The notes: generated by a model from the sequence alone, not told the origin. 64,000 bases of DNA from Rhodoferax sp. BLA1 (GCF_013416775.1 NZ_SZVI01000013.1:372001-436000); one strand, 5' to 3'. Shown: positions 28,057-36,865, counted from the stretch's first letter. Numbers and translations are program-made.

Positions 28057-29276
28057 CACCCGACAAGACCGACACACCCACACCGCCGCTGCTACGCCCC
28101 CGTGGTTCCAACCATGTGGGCATGCGCCAGTTCAATGAACGGGTGGTGTTGCAGGCGATCCGTCTCAACGGTTGCCTGCCCAAGGCCGACCTGGCCCGCC
28201 TGACCGGGCTGACGGCACAAACCATCGGACTGATCACCACCCGGCTCGAAGACGATGGCCTTGTGCTTAAACAAAGTCCGGTGCGTGGGCGCATCGGCCA
28301 ACCCTCGATTCCGCTGGCCTTGAACCCGGACGGCGCGTTTTCGATGGGCATCAAGATTGGCAGGCGCAACGCCGAATGGATGCTGGTGGACTTCACCGGC
28401 CAGGTGCGTGAGCGGCGGCGCCTGGACTATGCCTTTCCCGACATCACAACCCTGCTGCCCACCGTGGCCGAGCACATGCACACCTTGCACAACTCACTCG
28501 GTCCGTTCAAACACCGGCTGGTGGGGATTGGCCTGGCGGCGCCGTTCCAGATGGGTGGCTGGTACCGCATGCTGGGTTTGTCCGAGGCGCAGGCGCAGGC
28601 CTGGAACCAGACCGACCTGCAGACCCAGGTGCAGGCCATGACCGAGGTGCCGGTGAGTTTCACCAAAGACACCTCGGCCGCCTGTGTGGCCGAACTGGTG
28701 GCCGGGCGCGGGCGCGACCTGAAGAATTTTTTGTACCTGTTTGTCGACACCTTTGTGGGTGGGGGGTTGGTGATCAACTCCCACCTGCACGGCGGTGTGC
28801 ATGGCAACGCGGGTGCGGTGGCCTCGCTGCCGATGGGGCTGGCGCGGCTGGCCAAAACCCCCGAGCAGCTGATTGGCCATGCCTCCTTGTGGGAGCTGGA
28901 GCAGCGCCTGTTGGCCCAGCAGCTTGACCCGCATGCGGCCTACGACGAGCGGGCGCTGAGCACCCCTTACGAGTCCGAAACACGTGGCTGGATCCAGCAC
29001 GCCGCCAACGCCCTGGCCCACACGGTGATCAGCGGCACCGCGTTCCTGGACATTGACGCGGTGGTGATCGACGGCTCGTTCAGCCGCACCCTGCTCTCCG
29101 AGCTGATCGCCGCCACCCAAGACGCGCTGGGCCACTACAACTGGGAAGGTTTGTGGAGCGCCAACGTGATCGCCGGTGAAGTCGGGCCAGACGCACGTGC
29201 GCTCGGCGGCGCCTTGCTGCCCTTGCATGCCAACTTTGCGCCTGACCGTGACTTGTTCCTCAAGGTGGGGAATTGA
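28053..29276 (+). CDS. ROK-family transcriptional regulator (FrcR-like)
   Basis: This 407-residue protein has an N-terminal winged helix (RQFNERVVLQAIRLNGCLPKADLARLTGL) followed by a ROK sugar-binding domain (FSMGIKIGRR, LVGIGLAAPFQ, LYLFVDTFVGGGLVI, GNAGAVASLPMG). ROK regulators of this layout repress sugar operons and are released by the sugar. It is the last gene of the transporter operon and overlaps its neighbours by 4 bases on both sides. The typical ROK CxCGxxGC zinc motif is absent; in its place is GNAGAVASLP. Confidence 0.9.
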   Translation: MTPDKTDTPTPPLLRPRGSNHVGMRQFNERVVLQAIRLNGCLPKADLARLTGLTAQTIGLITTRLEDDGLVLKQSPVRGRIGQPSIPLALNPDGAFSMGIKIGRRNAEWMLVDFTGQVRERRRLDYAFPDITTLLPTVAEHMHTLHNSLGPFKHRLVGIGLAAPFQMGGWYRMLGLSEAQAQAWNQTDLQTQVQAMTEVPVSFTKDTSAACVAELVAGRGRDLKNFLYLFVDTFVGGGLVINSHLHGGVHGNAGAVASLPMGLARLAKTPEQLIGHASLWELEQRLLAQQLDPHAAYDERALSTPYESETRGWIQHAANALAHTVISGTAFLDIDAVVIDGSFSRTLLSELIAATQDALGHYNWEGLWSANVIAGEVGPDARALGGALLPLHANFAPDRDLFLKVGN

Positions 29277-29803
29277 CCAGCGACGAACCCGTGGAGCAGC
29301 CCACGCGGCTGCAGGGCCTGGCCCCCCTGGTGGCGCCCCATACCCGGCTGCTGGTGCTGGGCAGTTTTCCGGGCGCCACCTCGCTGGCGCGCCAGCAGTA
29401 TTACGCCCACCCGCAAAATGCCTTCTGGCGCATTCTTCAAGCTATTTGGCCCTCTAGCCCTTATGAAATAAGGACAGAAAGCTATCAAAATCGTATCGAC
29501 TGGATGCTCGACAAAGGCATCGGGCTGTGGGACGTGTATGCCTCCTGTGAGCGCTCAGGCAGCCTGGACAGTGCCATCCAGCAGCCCCAGGCCAATGACC
29601 TGGCGGGTCTGATGCAGCGTTGCCCACAACTGCAGGTGATTGCCCACAACGGCGGTGAAAGCTTCAAACATGCGCGTCTGACCCGCAGCCTGGGTGTACC
29701 GGTTTATCGGCTGCCCTCCACCAGTCCGGCCAACGCCAGTTGGTCGTTTGAGCGCAAACTGGCCGTGTGGCGCGAGGTGATCGGCCTGGCCGGTTTGGTG
29801 TGA
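29273..29803 (+). CDS. UDG-superfamily DNA glycosylase (deoxyinosine/hypoxanthine-DNA glycosylase type)
   Basis: This 176-residue protein has the superfamily motif LLVLGSFPGATSLARQQYYAHPQNAFW, the block GIGLWDVYASCERSGSLDSAI and the C-terminal LPSTSPANASW, as in hypoxanthine/G:U-specific glycosylases that start base excision of deaminated bases. The TTG at 29273 overlaps the upstream TGA. A hairpin repeat lies in frame and encodes about QAIWPSSPYEIRTESYQNRI, replacing or extending the variable loop after NAFW. Confidence 0.87.
   Translation: MTSDEPVEQPTRLQGLAPLVAPHTRLLVLGSFPGATSLARQQYYAHPQNAFWRILQAIWPSSPYEIRTESYQNRIDWMLDKGIGLWDVYASCERSGSLDSAIQQPQANDLAGLMQRCPQLQVIAHNGGESFKHARLTRSLGVPVYRLPSTSPANASWSFERKLAVWREVIGLAGLV
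29440..29493 (-). repeat. Hairpin repeat copy 7, inside the DNA glycosylase frame
   Basis: In reverse orientation: TTTTGATAGC on the minus strand, stem with left arm GCCCTTAT and right arm ATAAGGAC (one mismatch), then AGAGGGCCAAATAGC. It is fully in frame with the host gene. Confidence 0.83.
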
Positions 29804-29903
29804 ACAGGCCATCCGCCACAATCACACATCTTGGCGCGTGAGACAGGCTGAGTCTTCCGAGGTGTCTTGCGCCGCCTGATCCTAAGCTTGGCAGACCCAA
29901 GCG

Positions 29904-30821
29904 ATGTCGCGCCAATACACTCATTTTTTTATGCTGATCCGTCTCAAAACATTCTGGCTGTCCCGTGCGGGCAACACACGCGGGGTACTGCTGGTCATGC
30001 TGGCGATGTTGTGCTGGTCGGTGCTGGATGCCTGCAACAAACACCTGATGGCCCAGGGTTTGGCGCCCAAAGAAGTGCTGTTTTTGCAGGCGACCACGGT
30101 ACTGCTGATGGTGTCGCCTTGGGTGTTGTGGACACGCGGCAAGGCGGTGGCCACGCGCCACCCTCAAATGCATCTGCTGCGCGCCGGTTTCATCGTGACC
30201 TCAGCCTGGTGCGCGGCCTGGGCGGTGTCACACCTGCCACTGGCCGAGGCCAGCGCTTATTTGATGACCGGCAGCCTGTTCATGCTGCCGCTGGGCGTGT
30301 GGCTGCTCGGGGAAAAACCGCATTGGTTACGCTGGCTGGGGGTCGCCGTGGGTTTTGGCGGGGTGGTAACCATCCTGCACCCCGGTGCGGGCATGCTGCG
30401 TTGGGCGGCGCTGGTGGCCATGTTTGGTGCGCTGATGGAAGCGATGCTCGGGGTGGTGCTCAAAAAATACTCCGGCAAGGAGAACCCCATCGCGATCCTG
30501 GTCTGGAGCCAAACCGCTTGCTGGTTGTGTTTTGGTGTCATGAGTGGCTTCAATCTGCCTGATCTGCCCATGGCGAGCTGGGGCTTGTTACCCGTCATTG
30601 GCGTGGCCTCGTCGGGCATTTACCTGTCCTACTTTTTTGCCTACCGCGCCGGGGACGCGTCGGCGGTCGAGGCGGGCAGTTTTTCGATGCTGCTGTTCAG
30701 CCCGGCGCTGGGTTACCTGGTGTTTGCCGAGCAACCAGATGTGTCGTTCTGGCTCGGTGCGGGTTTGCTCGTGTGCGGCATTGCACTGGTGATCATTGAG
30801 CCCGAGGGGCGCGCCCACTGA
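29904..30821 (+). CDS. DMT-superfamily (EamA) transporter
   Basis: This inner-membrane protein of about 305 residues has ten predicted helices in two EamA halves (MLAMLCWSVLDACNKHLM and LPVIGVASSGIYLSYFFAYR, the latter followed by GDASAVEAGSF). The substrate cannot be told. Starts at 29904 or 29931 (MLIRLKTFW) are both possible; neither has a strong ribosome-binding site. It is transcribed convergently with the FliD-like gene, with a GTGGCGG/CCGCCAC inverted repeat (30823-30858) in the gap. Confidence 0.85.
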   Translation: MSRQYTHFFMLIRLKTFWLSRAGNTRGVLLVMLAMLCWSVLDACNKHLMAQGLAPKEVLFLQATTVLLMVSPWVLWTRGKAVATRHPQMHLLRAGFIVTSAWCAAWAVSHLPLAEASAYLMTGSLFMLPLGVWLLGEKPHWLRWLGVAVGFGGVVTILHPGAGMLRWAALVAMFGALMEAMLGVVLKKYSGKENPIAILVWSQTACWLCFGVMSGFNLPDLPMASWGLLPVIGVASSGIYLSYFFAYRAGDASAVEAGSFSMLLFSPALGYLVFAEQPDVSFWLGAGLLVCGIALVIIEPEGRAH

Positions 30822-30822
30822 G

Positions 30823-30858
30823 GTGGCGGGCCGCCCCCAAGCTGGTGCAAACCGCCAC
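30823..30858. terminator. Possible bidirectional terminator hairpin
   Basis: A 7-bp inverted repeat GTGGCGG/CCGCCAC with a 22-base loop sits between convergent genes. There is no clear U-tract, so this is weak support. Confidence 0.35.
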
Positions 30859-31568
30859 TAACGACCTGACTGGTAGAAGTTCAAAGCGCTGCTGACAGAC
30901 GCTGACGACAAACTCGCGTACTGCTGCGCGGCTTTGAGCAAAGCACTTTGCTGCAGCTGCAGAATTGAGGATTTGCTGCTGAGTGCAGTCATCGAGCTGC
31001 TGATGCGGCCATCATTGGCCAGTTCTTTGCCCGCTGCCTTGTCCACCAGCTGCCCCAGCTTGGCCAATGTGCCCTGAACATTGCTGGGGGAGGCCTTGAA
31101 AGCCGCCTCAAACTTGGCGGTATCGAGCTTCAGGCTGCCATCACTGGCTTTGGTGAAACCCATTTGCCGCAAGGCACTGACCCTGGAAAAGTCAGCCGTC
31201 ATGGCGCGTGTCATGCCACGGCTGATGGTGCTCACACCGCTGCTGTCGGCGGCAGCCGTCTGGGTAGCGCTCACCATGCTGTTGAAGTCGTTGACAAAGG
31301 CTGTCAGCGCTTTTTTCACCTCGTCGCTGGTGCTGCTGTCCTTCAAGCTGCTCAGGCTTTTGGCCGAGGTCTGCACCACAGACACCGATGCTTTGAACTT
31401 GCCCAGCGTCGAGAGGTTGGCGGTGGCGGTGTCAAGTTGCGTCTTGAGCTTGCCCGTGGATTTGTTGATGCTGGCCGTGATCGGGTTGGCAGCGGCCGCA
31501 GCCTGTGTGGTGGTCTGACTGGTGGTGGCACTCGATGTGCGTGCGCTCAATGTCTGACTGATGTTCAT
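30858..31568 (-). CDS. Orphan FliD-like protein
   Basis: This 236-residue Ser/Ala/Thr-rich protein resembles the ends of the flagellar cap protein FliD. A region near residues 40-75 (LGKFKASVSVVQTSAKSLSSL) matches the FliD N-terminal coiled segment. The rest matches FliD_C (ALTAFVNDFNSMVSATQ, LRQMGFTKASDGSLKLDTAK, FEAAFKASPSNVQGTL). The central variable domains of full-length FliD (450 or more residues) are missing. No other flagellar gene is in the window. Function as a cap is doubtful. The ATG at 31568 (MNISQTLS) is preferred over 31583. Confidence 0.72.
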   Translation of the reverse strand: MNISQTLSARTSSATTSQTTTQAAAAANPITASINKSTGKLKTQLDTATANLSTLGKFKASVSVVQTSAKSLSSLKDSSTSDEVKKALTAFVNDFNSMVSATQTAAADSSGVSTISRGMTRAMTADFSRVSALRQMGFTKASDGSLKLDTAKFEAAFKASPSNVQGTLAKLGQLVDKAAGKELANDGRISSSMTALSSKSSILQLQQSALLKAAQQYASLSSASVSSALNFYQSGR

Positions 31569-31740
31569 AAGGTCCCGCTTCAAAAATTGACCTGGTGGCC
31601 AACCTGTGTTGGATCAAGATTTTCACCGGATCAGGCACAAAACAACCCCAGAGTTAAGACACAAACACCGGCCAATTCGCGCACTTGCGACAATGGCCGC
31701 TCGCCCGTCGGGTTTGGGTTGTCTAAAAAGGAGTCTGGCC

Positions 31741-32679
31741 ATGCATTTGTTGTTTGTGAACCGTCGCCATGTGTTGGCCATGGGCCTGGTGTCTGCGGCG
31801 ACCGTGGCCAGCTTCGCCCCTGCACAGGCCCGCACCACAGCAGTCAACGCCGCAGCCGTTAAGTTTGAGAGTGACTGGATCGTGTCGCCCCAGGCCGCCA
31901 GCGAACTCATTGCGGCGGGCGCCTTGGTGCTGGATGCGCGTGGCAAAGACGTCAAAAGCAAACAAGGGCTCATTGCCAACGCCATCCCCATCACCTGGCA
32001 AGACCTGTCGCAGCCCGATATGCCGCTTAAAGGCCACCTGCTCGACAGTGACATCCAACTGACCCAAAAACTGCAAGCCTTGGGGGTGTCCAAGAACCAG
32101 GCCGTGGTGGTGTTGGGTGACCCGGCCAATGGCTGGGGTGAGGATGGGCGTCTGGTCTGGACCCTGCGCTCCCTGGGACACAGCAAAACCGTGATGGTGG
32201 ACGGCGGCCTGCCCGCCCTGCTGCAGCTTGGCAAAACCGCCGTGCAGCCCCCCAAAACCCCGGGCGATTTTGTGGTGGCCCGTAACCGCCAGTTTGACAT
32301 CCGCAAAGAAGAACTCAAGGACCGCCTGGGCAAAACCAGCACGTTGATAGTTGATGTGCGCGAAGCCCACGAATTTGCTGGCAAAACGCCCTACGGCGAA
32401 GCCCGGGGTGGTCACCTGCCAGGCGCCAAACATTTGTGGTTCAAGGATTTGATTGGCAAGGACGGCAAGCTGCTGCCGCGCACTGAGATCGAGAAAGTGC
32501 TGGTCAGCCTGGGGGTGACCAAAGACCTCGAGGTGATTTCGTACTGCACAGCGGGTATCCGTTCCGGCTGGTTCACCGTGCTGCTGACCGACCTGGGCTA
32601 CACCGCCAAAAACTACACGGGTTCGATATGGGAGTGGTCAGCCGCACCTGCCGACCAGTACCCTTTGCTGAAAAACTGA
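31741..32679 (+). CDS. Exported tandem-rhodanese sulfurtransferase
   Basis: This 312-residue protein starts at the ATG at 31741 after AAAAGGAG. It has a signal peptide (NRRHVLAMGLVSAATVASFAPAQA, residues about 7-30, with paired Arg). Two rhodanese domains follow; the first lacks a catalytic Cys (VVVLGDPANGWGEDGR) and the second has it in ISYCTAGIRSG. It is thus a periplasmic thiosulfate/mercaptopyruvate-type sulfurtransferase. It heads a run with a VTT-domain protein, an LPG-synthase-like membrane protein and a second rhodanese, all in the same direction. Confidence 0.88.
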   Translation: MHLLFVNRRHVLAMGLVSAATVASFAPAQARTTAVNAAAVKFESDWIVSPQAASELIAAGALVLDARGKDVKSKQGLIANAIPITWQDLSQPDMPLKGHLLDSDIQLTQKLQALGVSKNQAVVVLGDPANGWGEDGRLVWTLRSLGHSKTVMVDGGLPALLQLGKTAVQPPKTPGDFVVARNRQFDIRKEELKDRLGKTSTLIVDVREAHEFAGKTPYGEARGGHLPGAKHLWFKDLIGKDGKLLPRTEIEKVLVSLGVTKDLEVISYCTAGIRSGWFTVLLTDLGYTAKNYTGSIWEWSAAPADQYPLLKN

Positions 32680-32689
32680 TCTCTAGCGC

Positions 32690-33427
32690 ATGCACCTCAA
32701 CATCTCCAAAACCAGTTCCGTTGTTGTTCTGGCCGTGATCGCGCTGGTGATCGCGGTCTATCTCGGGGTGCCGGTGGTGCAACAGGCGGTCCATGACGTG
32801 GTGGGCATCCTGACCCTGCCCGATGTACCTCAGGCGATTGCGGCTTTTCGTGACTATTTGCTGGGCTTTGGTGTCTGGGCACCGCTGGTATCGGGGCTGT
32901 TGATGGTGTTTCAGTCGGTGGTGGCGCCGCTGCCGGCGTTTGTACTGACCTTCACCAACGGGCTCTTGTTTGGCTGGGCCTGGGGTGCTGTGTTGTCCTG
33001 GTCCAGCGCCATGGTGGGGGCACTGGTGTGTTTCTGGATTGCCCGCGCCTTGGGGCGTCCGGTGGTGGAGCGGCTGGTCGGTGGCAGCCAGTCCCTCGAA
33101 GTGTCCGACCTGTTTTTCACCAAGTATGGCAACCGCACTATCCTGATCACACGCCTGCTGCCCTTTGTCTCGTTTGACATCATCAGTTACGGCGCCGGGC
33201 TCACACCCATCTCGGTGCGCAGTTTCCTGATCGCCACCGGCCTGGGGCAGTTGCCCGCCACCTTGGTTTATTCCTACCTGGGGCAGAACCTGACCGGCTC
33301 GATCCAGGTATTGTTCTGGGTGTTTTCCATCACACTGGCGCTGTTTGTGCTGGGCTGGGTTCTGGGCCCGGGTGTGCTGCGGCGGCTGCGCGCCAAGCAC
33401 ACACCCACGGACGTGAAGACATCATGA
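32690..33427 (+). CDS. TVP38/TMEM64 family (VTT domain) membrane protein
   Basis: This 245-residue inner-membrane protein has about six hydrophobic segments and the VTT/SNARE-associated core FVLTFTNGLLFGWAWGAVLSW, then GNRTILITRLLPFVSFDIISYGAG. Relatives of this and the DedA family are implicated in lipid scrambling or transport. It starts 11 bp after the rhodanese gene and overlaps the next gene by 4 bases, so co-translation is likely. Confidence 0.9.
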   Translation: MHLNISKTSSVVVLAVIALVIAVYLGVPVVQQAVHDVVGILTLPDVPQAIAAFRDYLLGFGVWAPLVSGLLMVFQSVVAPLPAFVLTFTNGLLFGWAWGAVLSWSSAMVGALVCFWIARALGRPVVERLVGGSQSLEVSDLFFTKYGNRTILITRLLPFVSFDIISYGAGLTPISVRSFLIATGLGQLPATLVYSYLGQNLTGSIQVLFWVFSITLALFVLGWVLGPGVLRRLRAKHTPTDVKTS

Positions 33428-34428
33428 GCGTCACGCCCGTGGCCAACGCAGAGGCAGCACAAGCAGCGAGGCAGGCACGCAACAAAGAGCGGCGCAGTCT
33501 GGCCATCCGCTTGGCCATTTCTGTGCTGCTGATCCTCTGGCTGGGCTGGCATCTGGACCTGTCTGCATTGTCGCAGCGACTCACCACACTGGACAGCTTC
33601 TGGGTGGCCATGAGCTTTGTCACCGTGTTGGCAGCGGTGCTGATTTCGGCCTGGAAATGGGGGCTGATCCTGACAACACGTGGGTTTGCCCTGCCCTACA
33701 CCCGGCTACTTCGGCACTACTTTGTTGGTCTGTTTTTCAACAACGTGTTGCCCACCACCGTGGGAGGGGACGCGGTGCGGGCCTGGGAAACCAGCAAAGA
33801 CACCGGCGAGACACCCGAGGCCATTGGCTCGGTGGTGACCGAGCGCCTGATTGCCGGTATGGCCCTGGGGGTGACGGCATTGTTGGGGCTGCCGTTCATG
33901 GCATTCAGCCCACGTTTGCTGGGGCTGGTGGGGCTGTTTTTGGTGATCGACGTGGCGCTGGTGGCCTTGTTCCTGCTGCCCAAAGTGGCTGAAGGCATTG
34001 TGGGCAAACTGGTGCCACCGCGCCTGAGCAGCCTGCACGAAAACATCCACCAAACGGTGCAGGTGGTGCGGGCGACGCTCAAAAACCGCAGGCTGTTCAT
34101 CAAGGTGGCGCTGTATTCGGTGGCCTTTCAGATATTGGTGGCGGCAGTCAACGCCTGCATTTTCAAGGCCATGGGTGTGCCGGTGACGCTGGCGCAGTGT
34201 GTGATCTTCACACCGATGATTTTTACCGTCACCATGTTGCCCATTTCGCTCTCCGGTTTTGGTGTCCGGGAGGCTGCGTATTGGTACTTCTTCTCCCAAG
34301 TGGGTGTCAGCCAGGCCGATGCGGTGGCGGCTTCACTGCTCTTTTTTGTGATTGTGGGTGTATCCAGCCTGCCGGGGGCGCTGTTGTTCTCACTCAAACG
34401 ACCCCTCAACCAAGCTGCCAAGGTCTGA
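33424..34428 (+). CDS. Lysylphosphatidylglycerol synthase TM-region (UPF0104) family protein
   Basis: This 334-residue polytopic protein resembles the flippase half of MprF-type proteins: ILWLGWHLDLSALSQRL, then YFVGLFFNNVLPTTVGGDAVRAW and LPISLSGFGVREAAYWYF are family signatures. The C-terminal aminoacyl-transferase domain of MprF is absent. A role in moving a lipid or prenyl-linked substrate is likely; the substrate is unknown. Confidence 0.88.
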   Translation: MSVTPVANAEAAQAARQARNKERRSLAIRLAISVLLILWLGWHLDLSALSQRLTTLDSFWVAMSFVTVLAAVLISAWKWGLILTTRGFALPYTRLLRHYFVGLFFNNVLPTTVGGDAVRAWETSKDTGETPEAIGSVVTERLIAGMALGVTALLGLPFMAFSPRLLGLVGLFLVIDVALVALFLLPKVAEGIVGKLVPPRLSSLHENIHQTVQVVRATLKNRRLFIKVALYSVAFQILVAAVNACIFKAMGVPVTLAQCVIFTPMIFTVTMLPISLSGFGVREAAYWYFFSQVGVSQADAVAASLLFFVIVGVSSLPGALLFSLKRPLNQAAKV

Positions 34429-34459
34429 AAAAGTCCGTATCAGCCACACAGGAGAAAGC

Positions 34460-34870
34460 ATGGGAACCCAGGTAGTCACTGCCGTCAAAGCTGCTCTCAA
34501 CTGGTTGATTGACCCGCCGCGCGAATGGTGGAAACGCGCCGTCAACCTGACCCGGGGCATCCAGGACATCAACGTGTTGCAGGCTCAGACCTTGATCCAG
34601 CAAGGGGCGTTTGTGCTGGATGTGCGCGAACCAGATGAATTTGAAGCGGGCCACTTGCCCGCATCCACCCTGATTCCACTGGCGCAATTACCAGACCGGG
34701 TGGCAGAAATTGAAGCGTATCGCAGCCACAACATCGTGGTGATTTGCCATGGTGGCAAACGCTCGGCCACCGCCTGCGGGCAATTGGCCCAGCTGGGTTT
34801 TGGTAGCACCTACAACATCGCCGGTGGCATCCTGGCCTGGAAAAAAGCGAAGTTGCCGATGGTCGAATAG
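34460..34870 (+). CDS. Rhodanese-domain protein with N-terminal amphipathic segment
   Basis: This 136-residue protein has one rhodanese domain (GAFVLDVREPDEFEAGHLPAS) with the catalytic Cys in VICHGGKRSATACGQL and the closing GGILAWKKAKLP. The ATG at 34460 follows AGGAGAAA. It lacks a clear signal peptide, so it is probably cytosolic and complements the exported rhodanese at the start of this gene run. A sulfur-relay role is inference. Confidence 0.87.
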   Translation: MGTQVVTAVKAALNWLIDPPREWWKRAVNLTRGIQDINVLQAQTLIQQGAFVLDVREPDEFEAGHLPASTLIPLAQLPDRVAEIEAYRSHNIVVICHGGKRSATACGQLAQLGFGSTYNIAGGILAWKKAKLPMVE

Positions 34871-35010
34871 GCGTCTGGACCACCAACCCGGTTTTCTATT
34901 TCTTGTTGCGTCAGCGCTGACAACCTGTCAGACAACCACACCCATCACCTGCCATTCTTGACGGGAATGCCATTTTTGACAGCTCCAGGCAACTGAAGCA
35001 GGCTCAACAA

Positions 35011-35024
35011 TTGACCTAGATCAT
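35011..35024 (+). promoter_or_regulatory. FNR/Anr-type box upstream of the cyd operon
   Basis: The sequence TTGACCTAGATCAT matches TTGAT-N4-ATCAA at 8 of 10 positions. Its centre is about 90 bp before the cydP ATG. The rest of the 238-bp gap (34871-35108) holds no gene that I can see. Confidence 0.55.
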
Positions 35025-35108
35025 GTTGAGAACAAAGGCCTTTTTGCTTTTCCGGGGTGCTGGCACAGATGTTGATAAGCATATGTGTGTGCTGCCGCCG
35101 TTGATGCC

Positions 35109-35294
35109 ATGAAAACCCAAGACAAGTCACTCCTCACCAAGCTGGTCATTACCGTGATGGTCAAGCTCGTGGTGCTGACCAGTTTGTGGTGGGTGTTTTT
35201 CCATGACCAGCGTGTGGCGGTAGATGCAAAACGGGTGTCCGACCAGATGCTCTCGCCCGGTGATATCACAAGCAAAAAAGGAGAACAGCCGTGA
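35109..35294 (+). CDS. cydP: Cytochrome bd oxidase small subunit CydP
   Basis: This 61-residue single-pass membrane protein (KLVITVMVKLVVLTSLWWVFF) has a short charged N-terminus and a C-terminal periplasmic or cytosolic tail. It matches the CydP family found in front of cydAB in beta- and gammaproteobacteria. CydP is an accessory small subunit of bd oxidase. Its TGA overlaps the cydA GTG. The ATG at 35109 is preferred over an upstream start at 35085. Confidence 0.85.
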   Translation: MKTQDKSLLTKLVITVMVKLVVLTSLWWVFFHDQRVAVDAKRVSDQMLSPGDITSKKGEQP

Positions 35295-36865
35295 TTTCGA
35301 ATGAATTGGTGGACTTGTCGCGCTTGCAGTTTGCGGTTACCGCGATGTACCACTTTCTGTTTGTCCCCCTCACCATTGGCATGGTGTGGATACTGGTCAT
35401 CATGGAGAGCGTTTATGTGATGACCGGCAACGTCATCTGGAAAGACATGACCCGCTTCTGGGGCAAGCTCTTTGGCATCAACTTTGCCCTGGGTGTCACC
35501 ACCGGCATCACCATGGAGTTTCAGTTTGGCACCAACTGGGCCTACTACTCGCACTATGTGGGTGACATCTTTGGCGCGCCGTTGGCGATTGAGGGGCTCA
35601 TGGCATTTTTCCTTGAGTCGACCATGATTGGCCTGTTTTTCTTTGGCTGGAACCGGCTCTCCAGAAACCAGCATCTGATGGTGACGGTGTTGATGGCGGT
35701 GGGCACCAATCTGTCGGCACTGTGGATTCTGATTGCCAACGGCTGGATGCAAAACCCGGTGGGTTCCGAATTCAGCTACCTGACCATGCGCATGGAGATG
35801 ACCGACTTCTGGGCCGTGTTGTTCAACCCCGATGCACAAGCCAAGTTTGTCCACACGGTGTCGGCGGGCTACGTCACCGGGGCCATGTTTGTGCTGTCGA
35901 TCTCCAGCTGGTACCTGCTCAAGAAACGTGATGTGGCGTTTGCCCAGCGCAGCTTCCGGGTGGCAGCAGCCTTTGGCCTGGCCAGCGTCTGTTCGGTGAT
36001 TGTGCTGGGGGATGAATCCGGCTACACCGTGGGCGAAGCCCAGCAAACCAAACTGGCGGCCATGGAAGCCATGTGGGAGACCCGGCCTGCACCGGCCGGG
36101 CTGGCTCTGCTGGCAGGCATCAACGAAGCTGAGCAGAAAAACGACTGGGAGGTCGAAATTCCCTGGGTCATGGGCATTCTCGGCACCCGCTCATTGAGCA
36201 AGGAAATCCCGGGCATTCATGAGATCAAAGCGAAAAATCGCGAACGCATTGTGCAGGGCATCAAGGCGGTGAGTGCGCTGGAAACCTTGCGTGCCAACCG
36301 AGAAGACGCAACCGCCAAACAAAAATTTGAGCGTTACAAGGCCGACCTGGGCTTTGGTCTGTTGCTACGCAAATATGTACTCGATGTCAAGCAGGCCACG
36401 CCCGCCATGATTGAGCAGGCCGTCAACGACACGGTGCCACGCGTTCTGCCTATGTTCTGGGGCTTCCGTATCATGGTTGGCCTGGGCTTTGCCATGCTGG
36501 TGTTGTTTGGGTTGGCGTTTTACAGCACGATCAGAACCTCGTATCAGCAAAAACCATGGCTTTTGAAGTGGTCGCTGTGGATGCTGCCCGCGCCCTGGGT
36601 GGCGTGTGAACTGGGCTGGTTCGTGGCCGAATATGGCCGCCAACCCTGGACGATTTACGGCGTGTTGCCCACCCACATGTCAGTGTCCACCCTGAGCGTG
36701 GGCAACCTGTATGGCTCACTCGCCGGCTTCGTCGGTTTCTACACCGTGCTGCTGGTGGTGGAAATGTTCCTGATGTTCAAGTTTGCGCGCATGGGCCCAG
36801 GCAGCCTCGGCACCGGTCGCTATCAAAACGATATTGGCTCGCACACCCCCGCCCTAACTGCCTGA
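35291..36865 (+). CDS. cydA: Cytochrome bd ubiquinol oxidase subunit I
   Basis: CydA carries the quinol-oxidising site and hemes b558, b595 and d. The 524 residues start at a GTG coupled to cydP. Visible features are LSRLQFAVTAMYHFLFVPL (heme His in MYHFLF), the GFGINFALGV-like FGINFALGVTTGITMEFQFGTNW, the Q-loop with KNREIVQGIKA-like sequence, and YGRQPWTIYGVLPT. All of the family's core motifs look intact. The enzyme reduces O2 to water at high affinity in the inner membrane. Confidence 0.97.
   Translation: MISNELVDLSRLQFAVTAMYHFLFVPLTIGMVWILVIMESVYVMTGNVIWKDMTRFWGKLFGINFALGVTTGITMEFQFGTNWAYYSHYVGDIFGAPLAIEGLMAFFLESTMIGLFFFGWNRLSRNQHLMVTVLMAVGTNLSALWILIANGWMQNPVGSEFSYLTMRMEMTDFWAVLFNPDAQAKFVHTVSAGYVTGAMFVLSISSWYLLKKRDVAFAQRSFRVAAAFGLASVCSVIVLGDESGYTVGEAQQTKLAAMEAMWETRPAPAGLALLAGINEAEQKNDWEVEIPWVMGILGTRSLSKEIPGIHEIKAKNRERIVQGIKAVSALETLRANREDATAKQKFERYKADLGFGLLLRKYVLDVKQATPAMIEQAVNDTVPRVLPMFWGFRIMVGLGFAMLVLFGLAFYSTIRTSYQQKPWLLKWSLWMLPAPWVACELGWFVAEYGRQPWTIYGVLPTHMSVSTLSVGNLYGSLAGFVGFYTVLLVVEMFLMFKFARMGPGSLGTGRYQNDIGSHTPALTA

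Noticed and set aside
30823..30858. A strong bidirectional terminator
   Set aside because: The loop is 22 bases and no U-tract is seen; it is kept only as a weak candidate.
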